Assembly: GCA_031400505.1 (NCBI GenBank)
Contig: JANNPZ010000017.1
Location: forward strand, 1-21,123
Reading direction: 5' to 3'
DNA length: 21,123 bases
DNA from: JAIYDJ01 sp031400505
GTDB lineage: Bacteria > Pseudomonadota > Alphaproteobacteria > Rhodobacterales > Rhodobacteraceae
Below, one piece after another: positions 1 to 7,071 of the stretch (position 1 is the first letter of the stretch; the number at the start of each line of letters is the position of its first letter). Under the pieces are notes generated by a model that had not been told where the DNA came from, searched no databases, and saw nothing but the letters and a program-made list of their open reading frames with translations. Both the position numbers and the translations under genes were made by a program.

Positions 1-138
1 ATCCTCGGCCAGCCGCGCCTGCGTCGGGAAACAGCCGAAATCCGGGTTGTGCCGGTCGCAGAGGAACCACAGGACGATCTTGGTGGCAGGCTTCAGCCCG
101 CGCTGCTGGATGGCCCAGTTGGTGGCGGCGTGGCTCAT
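1..138 (-). CDS. Helix-turn-helix protein, partial (C-terminus beyond left edge)
   Basis: Only the first 46 codons are inside the window, starting with MSHAATNWAIQQRGL and running off the left edge. The stretch resembles the start of winged-helix proteins common in rhodobacterial integrated elements and plasmids, where a short N-terminal strand (TNWAI) is followed by a helix (ATKIVLWFLCD) and then a recognition region (CFPTQARLAED). The start is supported by a GGAGA ribosome binding site (plus positions 145-149) six bases before the ATG. The layout resembles the N-terminus of the rep-like protein at 1029-2000, so the two may be distant paralogues. The likely role is DNA binding in element replication or regulation. 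That role is inferred from family resemblance; the rest of the protein is unseen. Confidence 0.7.
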   Translation of the reverse strand, partial: MSHAATNWAIQQRGLKPATKIVLWFLCDRHNPDFGCFPTQARLAED

Positions 139-157
139 GGACGATCTCCGGACATGG

Positions 158-185
158 AAAAAGGCCCGGTGATGAACACCGGGCC
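158..185 (-). terminator. Rho-independent terminator, minus strand
   Basis: A perfect 9-bp stem (GGCCCGGTG at 163-171 pairing with CACCGGGCC at 177-185) with a 5-base loop is followed, on the minus strand, by TTTTT (158-162). It lies between the DUF6362-like gene and the left-edge HTH gene, only about 20 bases before the latter's start codon. It could end the upstream transcript or act as an attenuator for the left-edge gene. Confidence 0.75.
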
Positions 186-543
186 GGACAAGGTGGGGCG
201 GGGTCGGAAACGCCGATGGCGGGCGGTTCCTTGGCGGGGCAGGGATGTGAGGGTGGGCGGTCGCGGTGTTGATCAGCTTTAGGGCGCGCACTCAGACGCG
301 GGGTGCGCACCTGCGAACCGCGCACCCAAAGGTGCGAACCCAGAAAAAATGTTTGACGCTAGAGACTTAACGCGCCTCTGCCCCCCGCATACACCTCAAT
401 CCCGGGTGGAACCGGGGGCCCAGGGGGGCATCGCGAGAGGCGCGGGGCGGTGCGATCTGATCCGCACAAGTCCTCCGAGCATGAGGAATATATGCCCTGA
501 AAGTGTTGCATCTGTCGCGCCCGAAGTTCGACGTGTTTTCCCG
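186..543. other. Gene-free spacer with short repeats
   Basis: I see no convincing gene here. TGCGAACC occurs at 312-319 and again at 333-340, exactly 21 bp apart, inside a stretch that also holds the palindrome GTGCGCAC (303-310) and the related GCGCACC. On the minus strand this reads as repeated GGTTCGCA units, which could be protein-binding half-sites two helical turns apart. The rest (345-543) shows no recognisable structure; the open frames there have no family resemblance. Confidence 0.4.
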
Positions 544-1011
544 TCATAACAACGTGCCCGACCCGCTTTCGTCCGGTTTGACCACGCATCTATCCGCCGC
601 TCTTTTCGGTGCACCCGCCTTGCGTCCTGATTTGTCCAATGCGTTCAGATGCTTGGCGATGGTCAGAAGGGACGCCGCCCAGCGCCGCCACGCGGTCGAT
701 CGCACCACCCCGGCGCGGATGCAAACCTGCCGCCACCGCACCCCCTCGGCCCGCAGCCAGACGATCCGCGCATCCTCGGGGTCGAGCCAGGCCAGCCAGC
801 CGATGCATTCCTCCATCCGCGTGATCGCGGCAGCGCTAGGGATCACCCGCATGGGGGCCTCGGGCGTGTAGCCGTAGGCATGCTTGGCCTCTTGAACGAC
901 CGACGGCCACGACCCGCCATAGCCACGGGGCCGGTCTTTCTCGGGCAGGCGGCGCAGGGTCAGGGCGGCTTCCTCGAAGCGATCTTCGATTTCGCGGGGT
1001 GTGATGGGCAT
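544..1011 (-). CDS. DUF6362-like HTH protein
   Basis: This 155-residue protein starts MPITPREIEDRFEEAALTLR. It continues with a conserved-looking core (PRGYGGSWP, then EDARIVWLRAEG and WRQVCIRAG, then STAWRRWAASL) typical of DUF6362-type proteins found beside integrases in rhodobacterial islands. The WRQVCIRAGVVRSTAWRRW stretch (about residues 95-115) looks like a helix-turn-helix, suggesting sigma-like or terminase-small-subunit-like DNA binding. Biochemical function is unknown. The open frame extends upstream to 1281, but that extension lies inside the preceding gene in another frame. I therefore chose the ATG at 1011, which falls 17 bases after the rep-like gene ends. The family name rests on recall, not on a search. 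Confidence 0.75.
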   Translation of the reverse strand: MPITPREIEDRFEEAALTLRRLPEKDRPRGYGGSWPSVVQEAKHAYGYTPEAPMRVIPSAAAITRMEECIGWLAWLDPEDARIVWLRAEGVRWRQVCIRAGVVRSTAWRRWAASLLTIAKHLNALDKSGRKAGAPKRAADRCVVKPDESGSGTLL

Positions 1012-1028
1012 CAGGGCCTCCAATCGTT

Positions 1029-2000
1029 TCAATAAATCTGGCGGGCACGGAGCGCAGCTTCGGTCACCAGCCCGGCCCGCAGCAGGGCGTCCCGCGTTGT
1101 GTTGTTCACGGCGCTGGGCGGGACGAAGCGGCCGGAGTTGATCCATTCGGCCGTGCGCAGCAAAATGTCGTAGGCGGTCAGCGTCGGCACCGTCTTGGCT
1201 TCCCCAGCACTTTTCGCCCTCTCCGCCAGCGCCAGCCTTTGGGCGTGGCGCTTCGCGATCGCCTTGGTGAAATACGCCCATGTCCGGATCGGGTCGGCAC
1301 GGGTTTGGCTGGTCCGCTCGGTAAGCGTGGGCAGGATGTCTGCGGCAAGGTCGTAGCCCGCTCCGAGCCAGTCCGCGATCACCGGCCGGGTGGTGACGAT
1401 GGCGATCCTGGCCGAGGCGCTGAGCCCCGGGCCGCAGGCCGCAAGGCAGGCGGCTTCGCTGTCACCTTCGGGCGTGGCGCCTTGGTCCCCGACAGGTTCG
1501 GAAAATACCCTCGCGGGCACGTCACGCGCAGTAGTAGTTCCTTTTAGTATCTTTGAAGTATCAAGGGCGGCCACTGTGGCCGGGGGGTCCGGGTCTGGTG
1601 GCCGGTTGTCAAGCGGCCGCGTTGGCCGGTTGTCGCCATTGGCCGGTTGGTCCGGAGCGTCGATTTCGGCACCATCTGGCCCGTCGTCTGGCCCATCATC
1701 CAGTATGCCGGGAGGGGCTGGTTTGCGCCCCTCGAAGGCCACAAGCAAGATCATGTCCGACTGCCTGCTGCCGTTGCCGCGGCGGCGGACGATACGCCGG
1801 ATCACGCCTCGACGCTCCATGTCGGCCAGCACCCGACGCACCGTCCGCTCGCCCAGCGCGGTCTGATCGGCGAGGGTCTTTTGTGAGGGCCAACTGACGC
1901 CGAACTCGTTGGCATAATTTGCCAGCACGAGGAGCAGCACCTTTTCGGTGACGCTGCCCGCGGGATAATCCAGCGCCCAGGTGATCGCCTGAACGCTCAC
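1029..2000 (-). CDS. Rep-like helix-turn-helix protein
   Basis: This is a 323-residue protein. Residues 1-70 form a winged-helix region (ITWALDYPAG, then a helix and WPSQKTLADQTALGERTVRR), as in phage O-type and plasmid replication initiators of the helix_turn_helix_36 kind. Residues 95-170 are a Pro/Asp-rich, probably disordered linker. The C-terminal part contains DPIRTWAYFTKAIAKRHAQR (about 232-251), a motif region seen in rhodobacterial rep-like proteins. Translation begins with GTG, which overlaps the stop of the upstream small gene as GTGA (1997-2000), so the two are translationally coupled. The role is probably element replication or copy control. This is inferred from fold and context only. 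Confidence 0.75.
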   Translation of the reverse strand: MSVQAITWALDYPAGSVTEKVLLLVLANYANEFGVSWPSQKTLADQTALGERTVRRVLADMERRGVIRRIVRRRGNGSRQSDMILLVAFEGRKPAPPGILDDGPDDGPDGAEIDAPDQPANGDNRPTRPLDNRPPDPDPPATVAALDTSKILKGTTTARDVPARVFSEPVGDQGATPEGDSEAACLAACGPGLSASARIAIVTTRPVIADWLGAGYDLAADILPTLTERTSQTRADPIRTWAYFTKAIAKRHAQRLALAERAKSAGEAKTVPTLTAYDILLRTAEWINSGRFVPPSAVNNTTRDALLRAGLVTEAALRARQIY

Positions 2001-2191
2001 AGCGCGGCCGTCACCGTCAGGCGTTTCACGATCGCGGCCATCAGGGCAATGCGCTTTTCGGCATCAGCCTGGCGCATCTTGCCCGCCCGAACGCGGGCCC
2101 AGCAAAACTGGCGGCGAAGGTCGAGCTCGCGCTGGGCCTCGGCGATCAACGCGGTGATCGGCAAGGCGCCGTCGGGGGTGATCCGTGCCAT
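1997..2191 (-). CDS. Small hypothetical protein (64 aa)
   Basis: This 64-residue protein starts MARITPDGALPITALIAEAQ and is mostly helical and basic, with a repeated Arg pattern (RELDLRRQFCWARVRAGKMR). Similar small proteins sit between the AlpA-type regulator and the rep-like gene in rhodobacterial islands; I do not know a function. The frame stays open to 2260, but the ATG at 2191 is preferred. It lies 11 bases after the stop of the AlpA-type gene and has a G-rich ribosome binding site (GGGGGG) just before it. Its stop overlaps the next GTG start. Confidence 0.65.
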   Translation of the reverse strand: MARITPDGALPITALIAEAQRELDLRRQFCWARVRAGKMRQADAEKRIALMAAIVKRLTVTAAL

Positions 2192-2202
2192 GATCGCCCC
2201 CC

Positions 2203-2472
2203 TCAACGCCGACCGGCGACAGCGCGGCTGACACCCGCCTTGCGGGCTTCCTGCTCGCACAGCCAGTCCCTTACGGCCTCCATGCGGTAAAGCACCTTGC
2301 GCCCGACCCGGACGCAGGGTGGGCCCATGCGGCGCGTCTCCCAGCGCTGCAGCGTATCGACCGACAAGGTCAGTTCCCGCGCGAGATCGGTGCGGTTCAG
2401 CCAGCCGGTCAGCAGGCCGCTGTCCACCTCAGGGGCGGTTGGGTCAGTGCCCTTCAAGCCAATGTTCTTCAT
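2203..2472 (-). CDS. AlpA/excisionase-type winged-HTH regulator
   Basis: This 89-residue protein starts MKNIGLKGTDPTAP. Its core, LNRTDLARELTLSVDTLQRW (residues 25-44), then GPPCVRVGRKVLYRMEAVRDWL (50-71), is the standard helix_turn_helix_17 (MerR/excisionase-like) pattern. In this pattern a two-residue Trp-Glu turn precedes the wing that reads VRVGRKVLYR. Proteins of this kind (AlpA, Xis) control integrase expression or excision. It is transcribed away from the integrase start at 2815 across a repeat-containing spacer, which fits that job. The open frame extends to 2751, but the extra N-terminus lies in the spacer and has no family resemblance, so the ATG at 2472 was chosen. Confidence 0.8.
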   Translation of the reverse strand: MKNIGLKGTDPTAPEVDSGLLTGWLNRTDLARELTLSVDTLQRWETRRMGPPCVRVGRKVLYRMEAVRDWLCEQEARKAGVSRAVAGRR

Positions 2473-2814
2473 GTCTTTTCTGCATGCCGGGCGCTCCACG
2501 ATCGGTGCGCTGAAATCGGTCAGGGAAGACAAGCACGGGCAGGGCACCGGCGAAGAGGCGGAAACCGGCGGAAACAAACTTGCGGTTGATCCGGGTTTTT
2601 TGCGGTCGAGTGCGGCCTCGTGCCGATCAAAGTCAGAGGTGTTCAGGCCCGACGCCGCAAACACCGCACGAACACCGCAATACCTGTGGTCAAAAGGGCG
2701 GATGAATGTCCGGTATGTTTCCGCCGGTTTCTGCCTCTCTGCCGGAAGCATGCTTAGAGCAGGTTGCTCTTTGGGGATTCTCTTTGCTCAGTCGGGGCAA
2801 CAAGGGGAGCCCAC
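2473..2814. promoter_or_regulatory. Divergent control region with 30-bp inverted repeat
   Basis: This 342-bp spacer lies between the AlpA-type gene (minus) and the integrase start (plus). It contains an inverted repeat whose arms, 2547-2576 and 2716-2745, match at 27 of 30 positions by eye. Their shared core is GAAACCGGCGGAAACA. Between the arms, AACACCGCA occurs at 2660-2668 and 2671-2679, 11 bp apart. I see no gene. The arrangement suggests binding sites for the integrase arm domain or the AlpA-type protein. Confidence 0.55.
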
Positions 2815-3029
2815 ATGGGAACACATCTGACGGAACGGATTGTAAAGGCTGCCGAAATCGGCACGCGCAAATACGTGGTATTCGACGAGGACTGCGCGGG
2901 CTTCGGGCTTTGCGTGTTCGAGTCGGGCCGCAAGGGGTTTGTCCTGATCTACTGCGTGGCCGGGCGGCAGCGGCGGATGACGATCGGCACTTGGCCCAGC
3001 TGGTCGGTGATCGCCGCCCGGGAGGAGGC
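2815..3029 (+). pseudogene. Site-specific integrase, N-terminal fragment (DUF4102 arm-binding domain)
   Basis: About 72 residues starting MGTHLTERIVKAAEIGTRKY match the arm-DNA-binding N-terminus (DUF4102, P4-type tyrosine integrases). They include DEDCAGFGLCVFESGRKGFV, then RQRRMTIGTWPSWSVIAAREEA. The start is supported by AAGGGGAG upstream of the ATG. The frame is broken at about 3030, where the terminal sequence of an IS3-family element begins (TGAGCTGCTGCCGGTTTCG). A matching catalytic C-terminus reappears at 6342-6569. Intact members of the family have about 400 residues, so most of the middle is missing and the enzyme cannot be active. The original job was integration of the element at left. 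Confidence 0.85.
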
Positions 3030-3371
3030 TGAGCTGCTGCCGGTTTCGTGGACAGCGGGTTAAGCTAGCATAGCGCGGGCCTCGAACACCATAGGGCTGA
3101 GGTAGCCCAGTTTCGAATGGCGTCTTCGCGGGTTGTAGAAGCGCTCGATGTAGTCGAAGACGTCGGCGCGCGCCTCGTCGCGGGTGCGGTAGACCTTGCG
3201 CGCGGTCCGTTCGGTCTTCAGCGATGAGAAGAAGCTCTCCATCGCGGAATTGTCCCATACGTTGCCGGCCCGGCTCATCGAACAGGTGATGCCGTTGTCG
3301 GCCAGCAGGCGCTGGAACTGCTCGCTGGTGTATTGCGATCCTTGGTCCGAATGATGAAGCAGCGCGTCGGC
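3030..3371 (-). mobile_element. IS3-family element, truncated 3' part
   Basis: The sequence encodes the C-terminal end of an IS3-family OrfB transposase on minus, ending at the TAA at 3060-3062. Recognisable pieces are LLHHSDQGSQYTSEQFQ (second catalytic Asp), NVWDNSAMESFFSSLKTE (catalytic Glu) and FYNPRRRHSKLGYLSP. The first catalytic Asp and everything upstream are lost at a junction near 3371, where an RraA-like frame begins. The element's own end lies at about 3030, starting TGAGCTGCTGCCGGTTTCG, typical of IS3-family terminal repeats. Only about 340 bp remain, so this is a fragment left by a deletion or recombination and not a mobile copy. Confidence 0.85.
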
Positions 3372-3628
3372 TTTGGCGCATAATGCATGGCTTTGTAATA
3401 AGCCATGAGGCGGGCCTTGATAACCTCTAGCGGCTCGGTTGGGGGGGCAAGTGCTGCGATCTGGGCGGTGGCAGCATAGCCCACCACGGCGCGACCGGGC
3501 TCGGTGCACACCATTGTGCCACGGGTGAAGCAATTGAAGCCGCGCTTGCCCTGCACCACCTCAATGGCGTTGCAAACGGTCGGCGTGTCTATGCGCGACA
3601 ACAGGTCGAAAAGTGTTTGGTCCATCAT
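3366..3628 (-). pseudogene. RraA-like family protein, 3'-truncated
   Basis: About 88 residues from MMDQTLFDLLSRIDTPTVCN through KAMHYAPKP resemble the N-terminus of RraA-like proteins, the family of HMG/CHA aldolases and RNase E inhibitor-like proteins. The family typically starts with a short helix, a DTP/TVCDA-like turn and a beta-strand region (FTRGTMVC, GRAVVGYAATA). Full members have about 210-230 residues. Here the frame runs into IS3 sequence near 3366-3371 and the active-site half is missing. The start overlaps the stop of the upstream hydrolase as ATGA (3625-3628), so both belonged to one operon. Given the catabolic neighbours, an aldolase or decarboxylase role is more likely than RNase regulation, but this is inference. 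Confidence 0.7.
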
Positions 3629-4314
3629 TCCTCCAGCCAGCGGCGCAGGGCCACTGTCGTTTCCACAGGGCGTTCCAGCGGGGGCAAATGTCCCGCGCCA
3701 TCAACGATCACCAACCGCGATTGCGGCATCAATTCGTGCATCAAGTCATGCCGGTCGCTTGGGCAAAGCCGGTCTTCGGCGCCCATCAGCACCAGAGCCG
3801 GCCCCTTGAATGCGGCCAGCGCCTCTTGCCGGTCTGGTCGGTCGCGCAACGCCCGCGACTGGTGGGCAAAAACCTGCGGCCCAAGCGATAGCGCCATGTC
3901 GAGGCACAGATCGAGAATCGCTTGCTTGCCTGGACCCGTTGCAAGGTAGTTCGGCTTCATCTCGTCGCGGATCACCGATCGAAGGCCGCCAGACAAGGCT
4001 TTTGCGATCTGGGGGGCACGGCGGGCCTGCACCGCGGGCAACTCGGCCAACGGGTTGGTGGCAAGAAGGGCTAGCCGCTCGACACGGGTTGGGGCCTGCG
4101 CCAGCACCTCCATCGCCAGTATGCCACCCATCGACAGCCCGGCCAGCGCAAAGCGGGGCGGGGCATCCCGCAGAAGGATGCGCGCAAGGTCCGCCATGCT
4201 GTCAGCTCCGGTCGGGATCACATGCGCAACCTGGCGAGAGTGCAGGGCGGCGGGAAAGCCGCCCCACATTCGCGCGTCGCACATCATGCCGGGGATCAGG
4301 ACTAGCGGTGTCAT
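3625..4314 (-). CDS. Alpha/beta hydrolase
   Basis: This complete 229-residue alpha/beta-fold hydrolase starts MTPLVLIPGMMCDARMW. The visible catalytic triad is Ser61 in the nucleophile elbow GLSMGG, Asp181 in GAEDRLCP and His209 in GAGHLPPLERP. The early LIPGMMCD segment supplies the oxyanion region. The cap between residues 90 and 160 is helical. No signal peptide is seen, so it is probably cytoplasmic. The substrate is unknown. Its start is only a few bases from the MetE-like pseudogene stop (4311-4314 overlap) and its stop overlaps the RraA-like start, which suggests an operon for breakdown of a small ester or ring-cleavage product. It is the only intact-looking enzyme in a decayed neighbourhood and may no longer be expressed. 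Confidence 0.85.
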   Translation of the reverse strand: MTPLVLIPGMMCDARMWGGFPAALHSRQVAHVIPTGADSMADLARILLRDAPPRFALAGLSMGGILAMEVLAQAPTRVERLALLATNPLAELPAVQARRAPQIAKALSGGLRSVIRDEMKPNYLATGPGKQAILDLCLDMALSLGPQVFAHQSRALRDRPDRQEALAAFKGPALVLMGAEDRLCPSDRHDLMHELMPQSRLVIVDGAGHLPPLERPVETTVALRRWLEE

Positions 4315-5431
4315 GGGACGCGGCGCGCTCCCTCTTTCAGAGTGGCAAGCTTGGCCCAGGCGATTTCAGGGTCCACCGCGCCATAACCTGCAAAGGTGCC
4401 AAAGCCGCAATCGCTGCCTGCCATGACGCGGTCATGGCCAAGGATGTCGGTGAACCGTTGTAAACGCTGCGCCAAGTGGTCGGGGTGTTCCACGAAATTC
4501 GTCGTGGTATCGACAGCACCGGGCACCAGCACCTTGTCGTCAGGAACCTCCTTTGCCCGATCACGAAACACTGTCCACTCGTGGCCGTGGCGGGGATTGG
4601 CGGTTTCAAACAGCAGATAGGTCGCCGGAACGGTCATCAGCAACGGAAAGACCTTCGCCATGTCGATGTCACAGACATGCGGGCCTTCGTAGTTGCCCCA
4701 GCAGATGTGCAGTCGGATTCGGTCGCGCGGCAGCCCCTTCAGCGCAGTTTGCAGCGCCTCGACATGGGTGGCGGCGACTTTCAGGAATTCGTCATCCGAA
4801 AGATGCGTGAACAGCATGTGCCGCGACAGCGCAAGGTCGGGGCAATCAAGCTGCAGATCAAGCCCCGCGTCCAGAATGGTCCGGTATTCCTGATGCATGG
4901 CCGATGCCAGCGCATGAAGATAATCCGCGCGGCTGGCGTAATGGGCACTTTGCAGGAACAGGCTGATGACCCCCGGCGACGCCCATTTATGAACCCTCGC
5001 GACACCTCATGTGCTGTCATTGCGGCCTTGAGGTTGGCGATGTCCTTTAGCAACTCGCCCTGCCCCTTGGCCGCCACCGACCCGGTGCATTGCGGCCGCG
5101 CATACTGCGGCGTGCCGCCCTGTTTGGCCAAACGGTCCAGAAAGCTGGGGAACAGTTTCAGGTCGTTCGGCGCGTTGCGTGGGCTGTCACCGGAAAAGCC
5201 GGTGTAGCGATCCTTGACATAGGTCGCATAGGAAATCTTCGCACACTCGCCGTCCGAGATGATGTCGATCCCCGCCTCTTTCTGGCGGCGGACGTTCTCA
5301 ATCACGGCGGCGGCCATGCAGGCGTCGAAGGCGGCAGGGTCATAGACCTATCCGCGCTCGCGGGCGAAGAGGAAATCGACAACTGGCTGCGGCCGGGGCA
5401 GCGATCCGACATGGGTGGCAAGAAGCGTCAT
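4311..5431 (-). pseudogene. MetE-like (cobalamin-independent methionine synthase C-domain) family protein, broken
   Basis: The start is MTLLATHVGSLPRPQP at 5431 with GGACGGA upstream. The series resembles the MetE C-terminal-domain/epoxyalkane:CoM-transferase-like family: ATHVGSLPRP, then GIDIISDGE, LHICWGNYEGPH, and GSDCGFGTF with the zinc-type Cys. Two lesions are visible. Codon 28 (5348-5350) is TAG within ARERG-stop-VYDP. Near 4980-4990 the frame shifts, so that SRGFIN continues as ASPGVISLFLQSAHYASR in another frame and on to the end at 4311. Length after mental repair is about 373 residues, normal for the family. Relatives often act on methylated or thiolated small molecules rather than making methionine; the substrate here is unknown. 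Confidence 0.8.
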
Positions 5432-5459
5432 GGTTCCGTCCCTTTCGCAGTGGTTTTCT

Positions 5460-5722
5460 CTACTTGATTGCTTCCGGGTCCTGTCCGACGATCAGGGCCT
5501 GATCGCGGGCAGTCATCACCGGGAAGCCGGCGACTGTGCCCTCCGGGCTGAACCAGACTTCGCCAGCAACGGACAACTCGTGTGTGTTGCCGAAGTATTC
5601 GAAGGCATGGCACTTGCCGCCTGCGCCATTGACCCGCGCACAGAAGTCAACGTTTACCGCTGGGATCGAGTGGAAATCCCGATCCGAGAAATGCAGGTTC
5701 AGGGTTTCGGTGACGTACTGGT
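5460..5722 (-). pseudogene. Unidentified gene, 3' fragment
   Basis: The minus-strand frame ending at the TAG at 5460-5462 has coding-like third positions (mostly G/C) from about 5722 onward. It reads YVTETLNLHFSDRDFHSIPA and then VNVDFCARVNGAGGKC and FEYFGNTHELSVAGEV. I do not recognise the family. It lies 28 bases before the MetE-like start and so was probably the upstream gene of the same operon. Its 5' part is missing: around 5720 the sequence switches to a plus-strand ester-cyclase frame. The exact junction is uncertain by a few tens of bases. Confidence 0.5.
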
Positions 5723-6345
5723 GTCTGGCCGCTCGCTCCCTCGCTTGGGGTCGAAAGTATGTGGCCAGGGCCGCTGACGGCCGACGGCGTGCGCCTGATG
5801 TCGTCCGCTGACGCAGATGGCGTTGCAAGCCTGGAACAGACCCTGCAGATGCACAAAACCCTGTTGGAGTTCGATGACCTTGGCAACCTGTCGCGCGATG
5901 CACTGATCGCCATGCCACAACGCGACCACTGGCATCCCAGAATGATGTGGTATGGCCCGGCGGGCATTGGCACGACGCGCGGCCTTGACGGCTTTGTTGA
6001 TGGTCACCAATTGCCCTTTCGCATCGCATTTCACCGCCCCCAAGGCAGCTTGGCAGAGGTTATGGCGGAACGTACCCGCATGGGTGCGGGGCATTACATC
6101 CGTATCGGCGGCGGCCCCTATTCTGTCTCCGGGGGCTGGCCCTCGGTCTATGCCGTGCATAGGGGGGGCGGATTCTGCGGTATGCCTGCCACCGGCAAGC
6201 CCGTCTTCATGCGGGGCATGGATTTCTATCTTCACCATGAAGGCTTCATCCGCGAGAACTGGGTGCCGATCGACATGTTGCACCTGTTTGGCCAGATGGG
6301 TCTCGATGTGCTGGGAAGAATGAAAGCGGTTCTGGGAACGGATGC
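5723..6345 (+). pseudogene. Ester cyclase (SnoaL/NTF2-like), 5'-truncated
   Basis: The plus frame from VWPLAPSLG (5723) contains PRMMWYGPAGIGTTRGLDGF, GGWPSVYAVHRGGGF, ATGKPVFMRGMDFY and HHEGFIRENWVPIDMLHLF. This is the C-terminal NTF2-like half of two-domain ester cyclases (SnoaL-like family). Full proteins of this kind are roughly 300 residues or more and carry a similar N-terminal domain, which is absent here. An in-frame TGA lies at 5711, and the upstream sequence belongs to a minus-strand gene. At the 3' end the frame passes into integrase sequence near 6342 and stops at 6356-6358 after the non-family tail GTDARAR. Both ends are therefore recombination junctions. An internal ATG at 5759 could allow expression of a fragment, but activity is unlikely. 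Confidence 0.65.
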
Positions 6346-6569
6346 GCGTGCACGCTGAAATCCCGGATGTCCGCATCCACGACCTCCGCCACACGTTTGC
6401 CTCCTTGCTTGTTTCGGGCGGGGCATCGCTGGAAATGTTCGGTTGGCTGCTCGGCCATACCCAGATCGGCACCACCCAGCGCTACGCACACCTGATCGAC
6501 TCGCCCCTGCGTGCCGGGGTGAAGGCCGTGGGCGAGATGCTGAAGCCGCGGCTGCGGGTGGTGGGGTAA
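6342..6569 (+). pseudogene. Site-specific integrase, C-terminal catalytic fragment
   Basis: The 75 codons encode IPDVRIHDLRHTFASLLVSG with the HxLR box, LLGHTQIGTTQRYAHL with the catalytic His and Tyr, and the tail DSPLRAGVKAVGEMLKPRL. This is the C-terminal end of a DUF4102/P4-type tyrosine integrase. It is in the same orientation as the N-terminal fragment at 2815-3029, and its tail is of the type seen in that family, so the two are most simply pieces of one gene. The first catalytic Arg and most of the catalytic core are missing. The left boundary is only known to lie between about 6330 and 6355. Confidence 0.8.
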
Positions 6570-6815
6570 CTGAGAACGTGCGAGCCTAATCCCCTCGTTA
6601 ATGTCGAGAAGGGCGGGTTTGCGGACTTTCGCTGCTTGTGCGAAATTCAGGGCAACAACCGCGAAAGCGGAGCTTGGTCGCTTGGTTCGGTAAATGATGG
6701 GAAGTCAGCGGTTGCGGGCGATGGACCTCGCTGGCGGAATAGAATTTGGCATGTAGCCCGTCGGCCTCTATCGTCGCTCCGGTATCCATTTCCATGGATG
6801 TCCGATGATCGATCC
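6570..6815. other. Scar between integrase tail and IS91 fragment
   Basis: No gene is recognised in this 246-bp stretch. The IS91 reading frame continues through it to a stop at 6598 with unrelated residues (for example TIEADGLHAKFYSASEV), so it is probably foreign sequence joined to the truncated transposase. I cannot assign it to a family. Confidence 0.35.
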
Positions 6816-7068
6816 CGTTCATCCAATCGCGCGCAGCCGGCCCTTTACATTTGGGGCAGCGCCGGTTCTTGCAGGAGTTGTAGGCGATGTGGTGGTGGCC
6901 GCATTTGGCGCAACCCGCCACATGCCCGCCGAGCGCCTCGGTTCGGCAGGCCTCGATGGCCGACATCACCTTGAGCTGGGTCAGGCTGACATGCCCCTCA
7001 TGGGCCTGCCGCCACGCACGACCATGGGCGCGGAAGATGTCAGCCAACTCCAGCTTGGGCCGGGTCAC
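6816..7068 (-). pseudogene. IS91-family transposase, N-terminal fragment
   Basis: From a GTG at 7068 the minus frame encodes TRPKLELADIFRAHG. Then comes a cysteine cluster, CAKCGHHHIAYNSCKNRRCP plus KCKGPAARDWM, which is the N-terminal zinc-binding domain of IS91-family (Y2-type, rolling-circle) transposases. The match stops after about 83 residues, near 6816. The following 70 residues to the stop at 6598 are not transposase. Intact enzymes have about 380-400 residues, so the catalytic tyrosines are absent. Confidence 0.8.
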
Positions 7069-7071
7069 ACC

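Noticed and set aside
4311..5431. Possible programmed amber readthrough or stop-codon recoding, since several genes here have in-frame TAG
   Set aside because: The MetE-like gene also has a frameshift, and the IS6 gene has a TGA as well. The intact genes in the window give no sign of recoding. Ordinary decay explains all cases.
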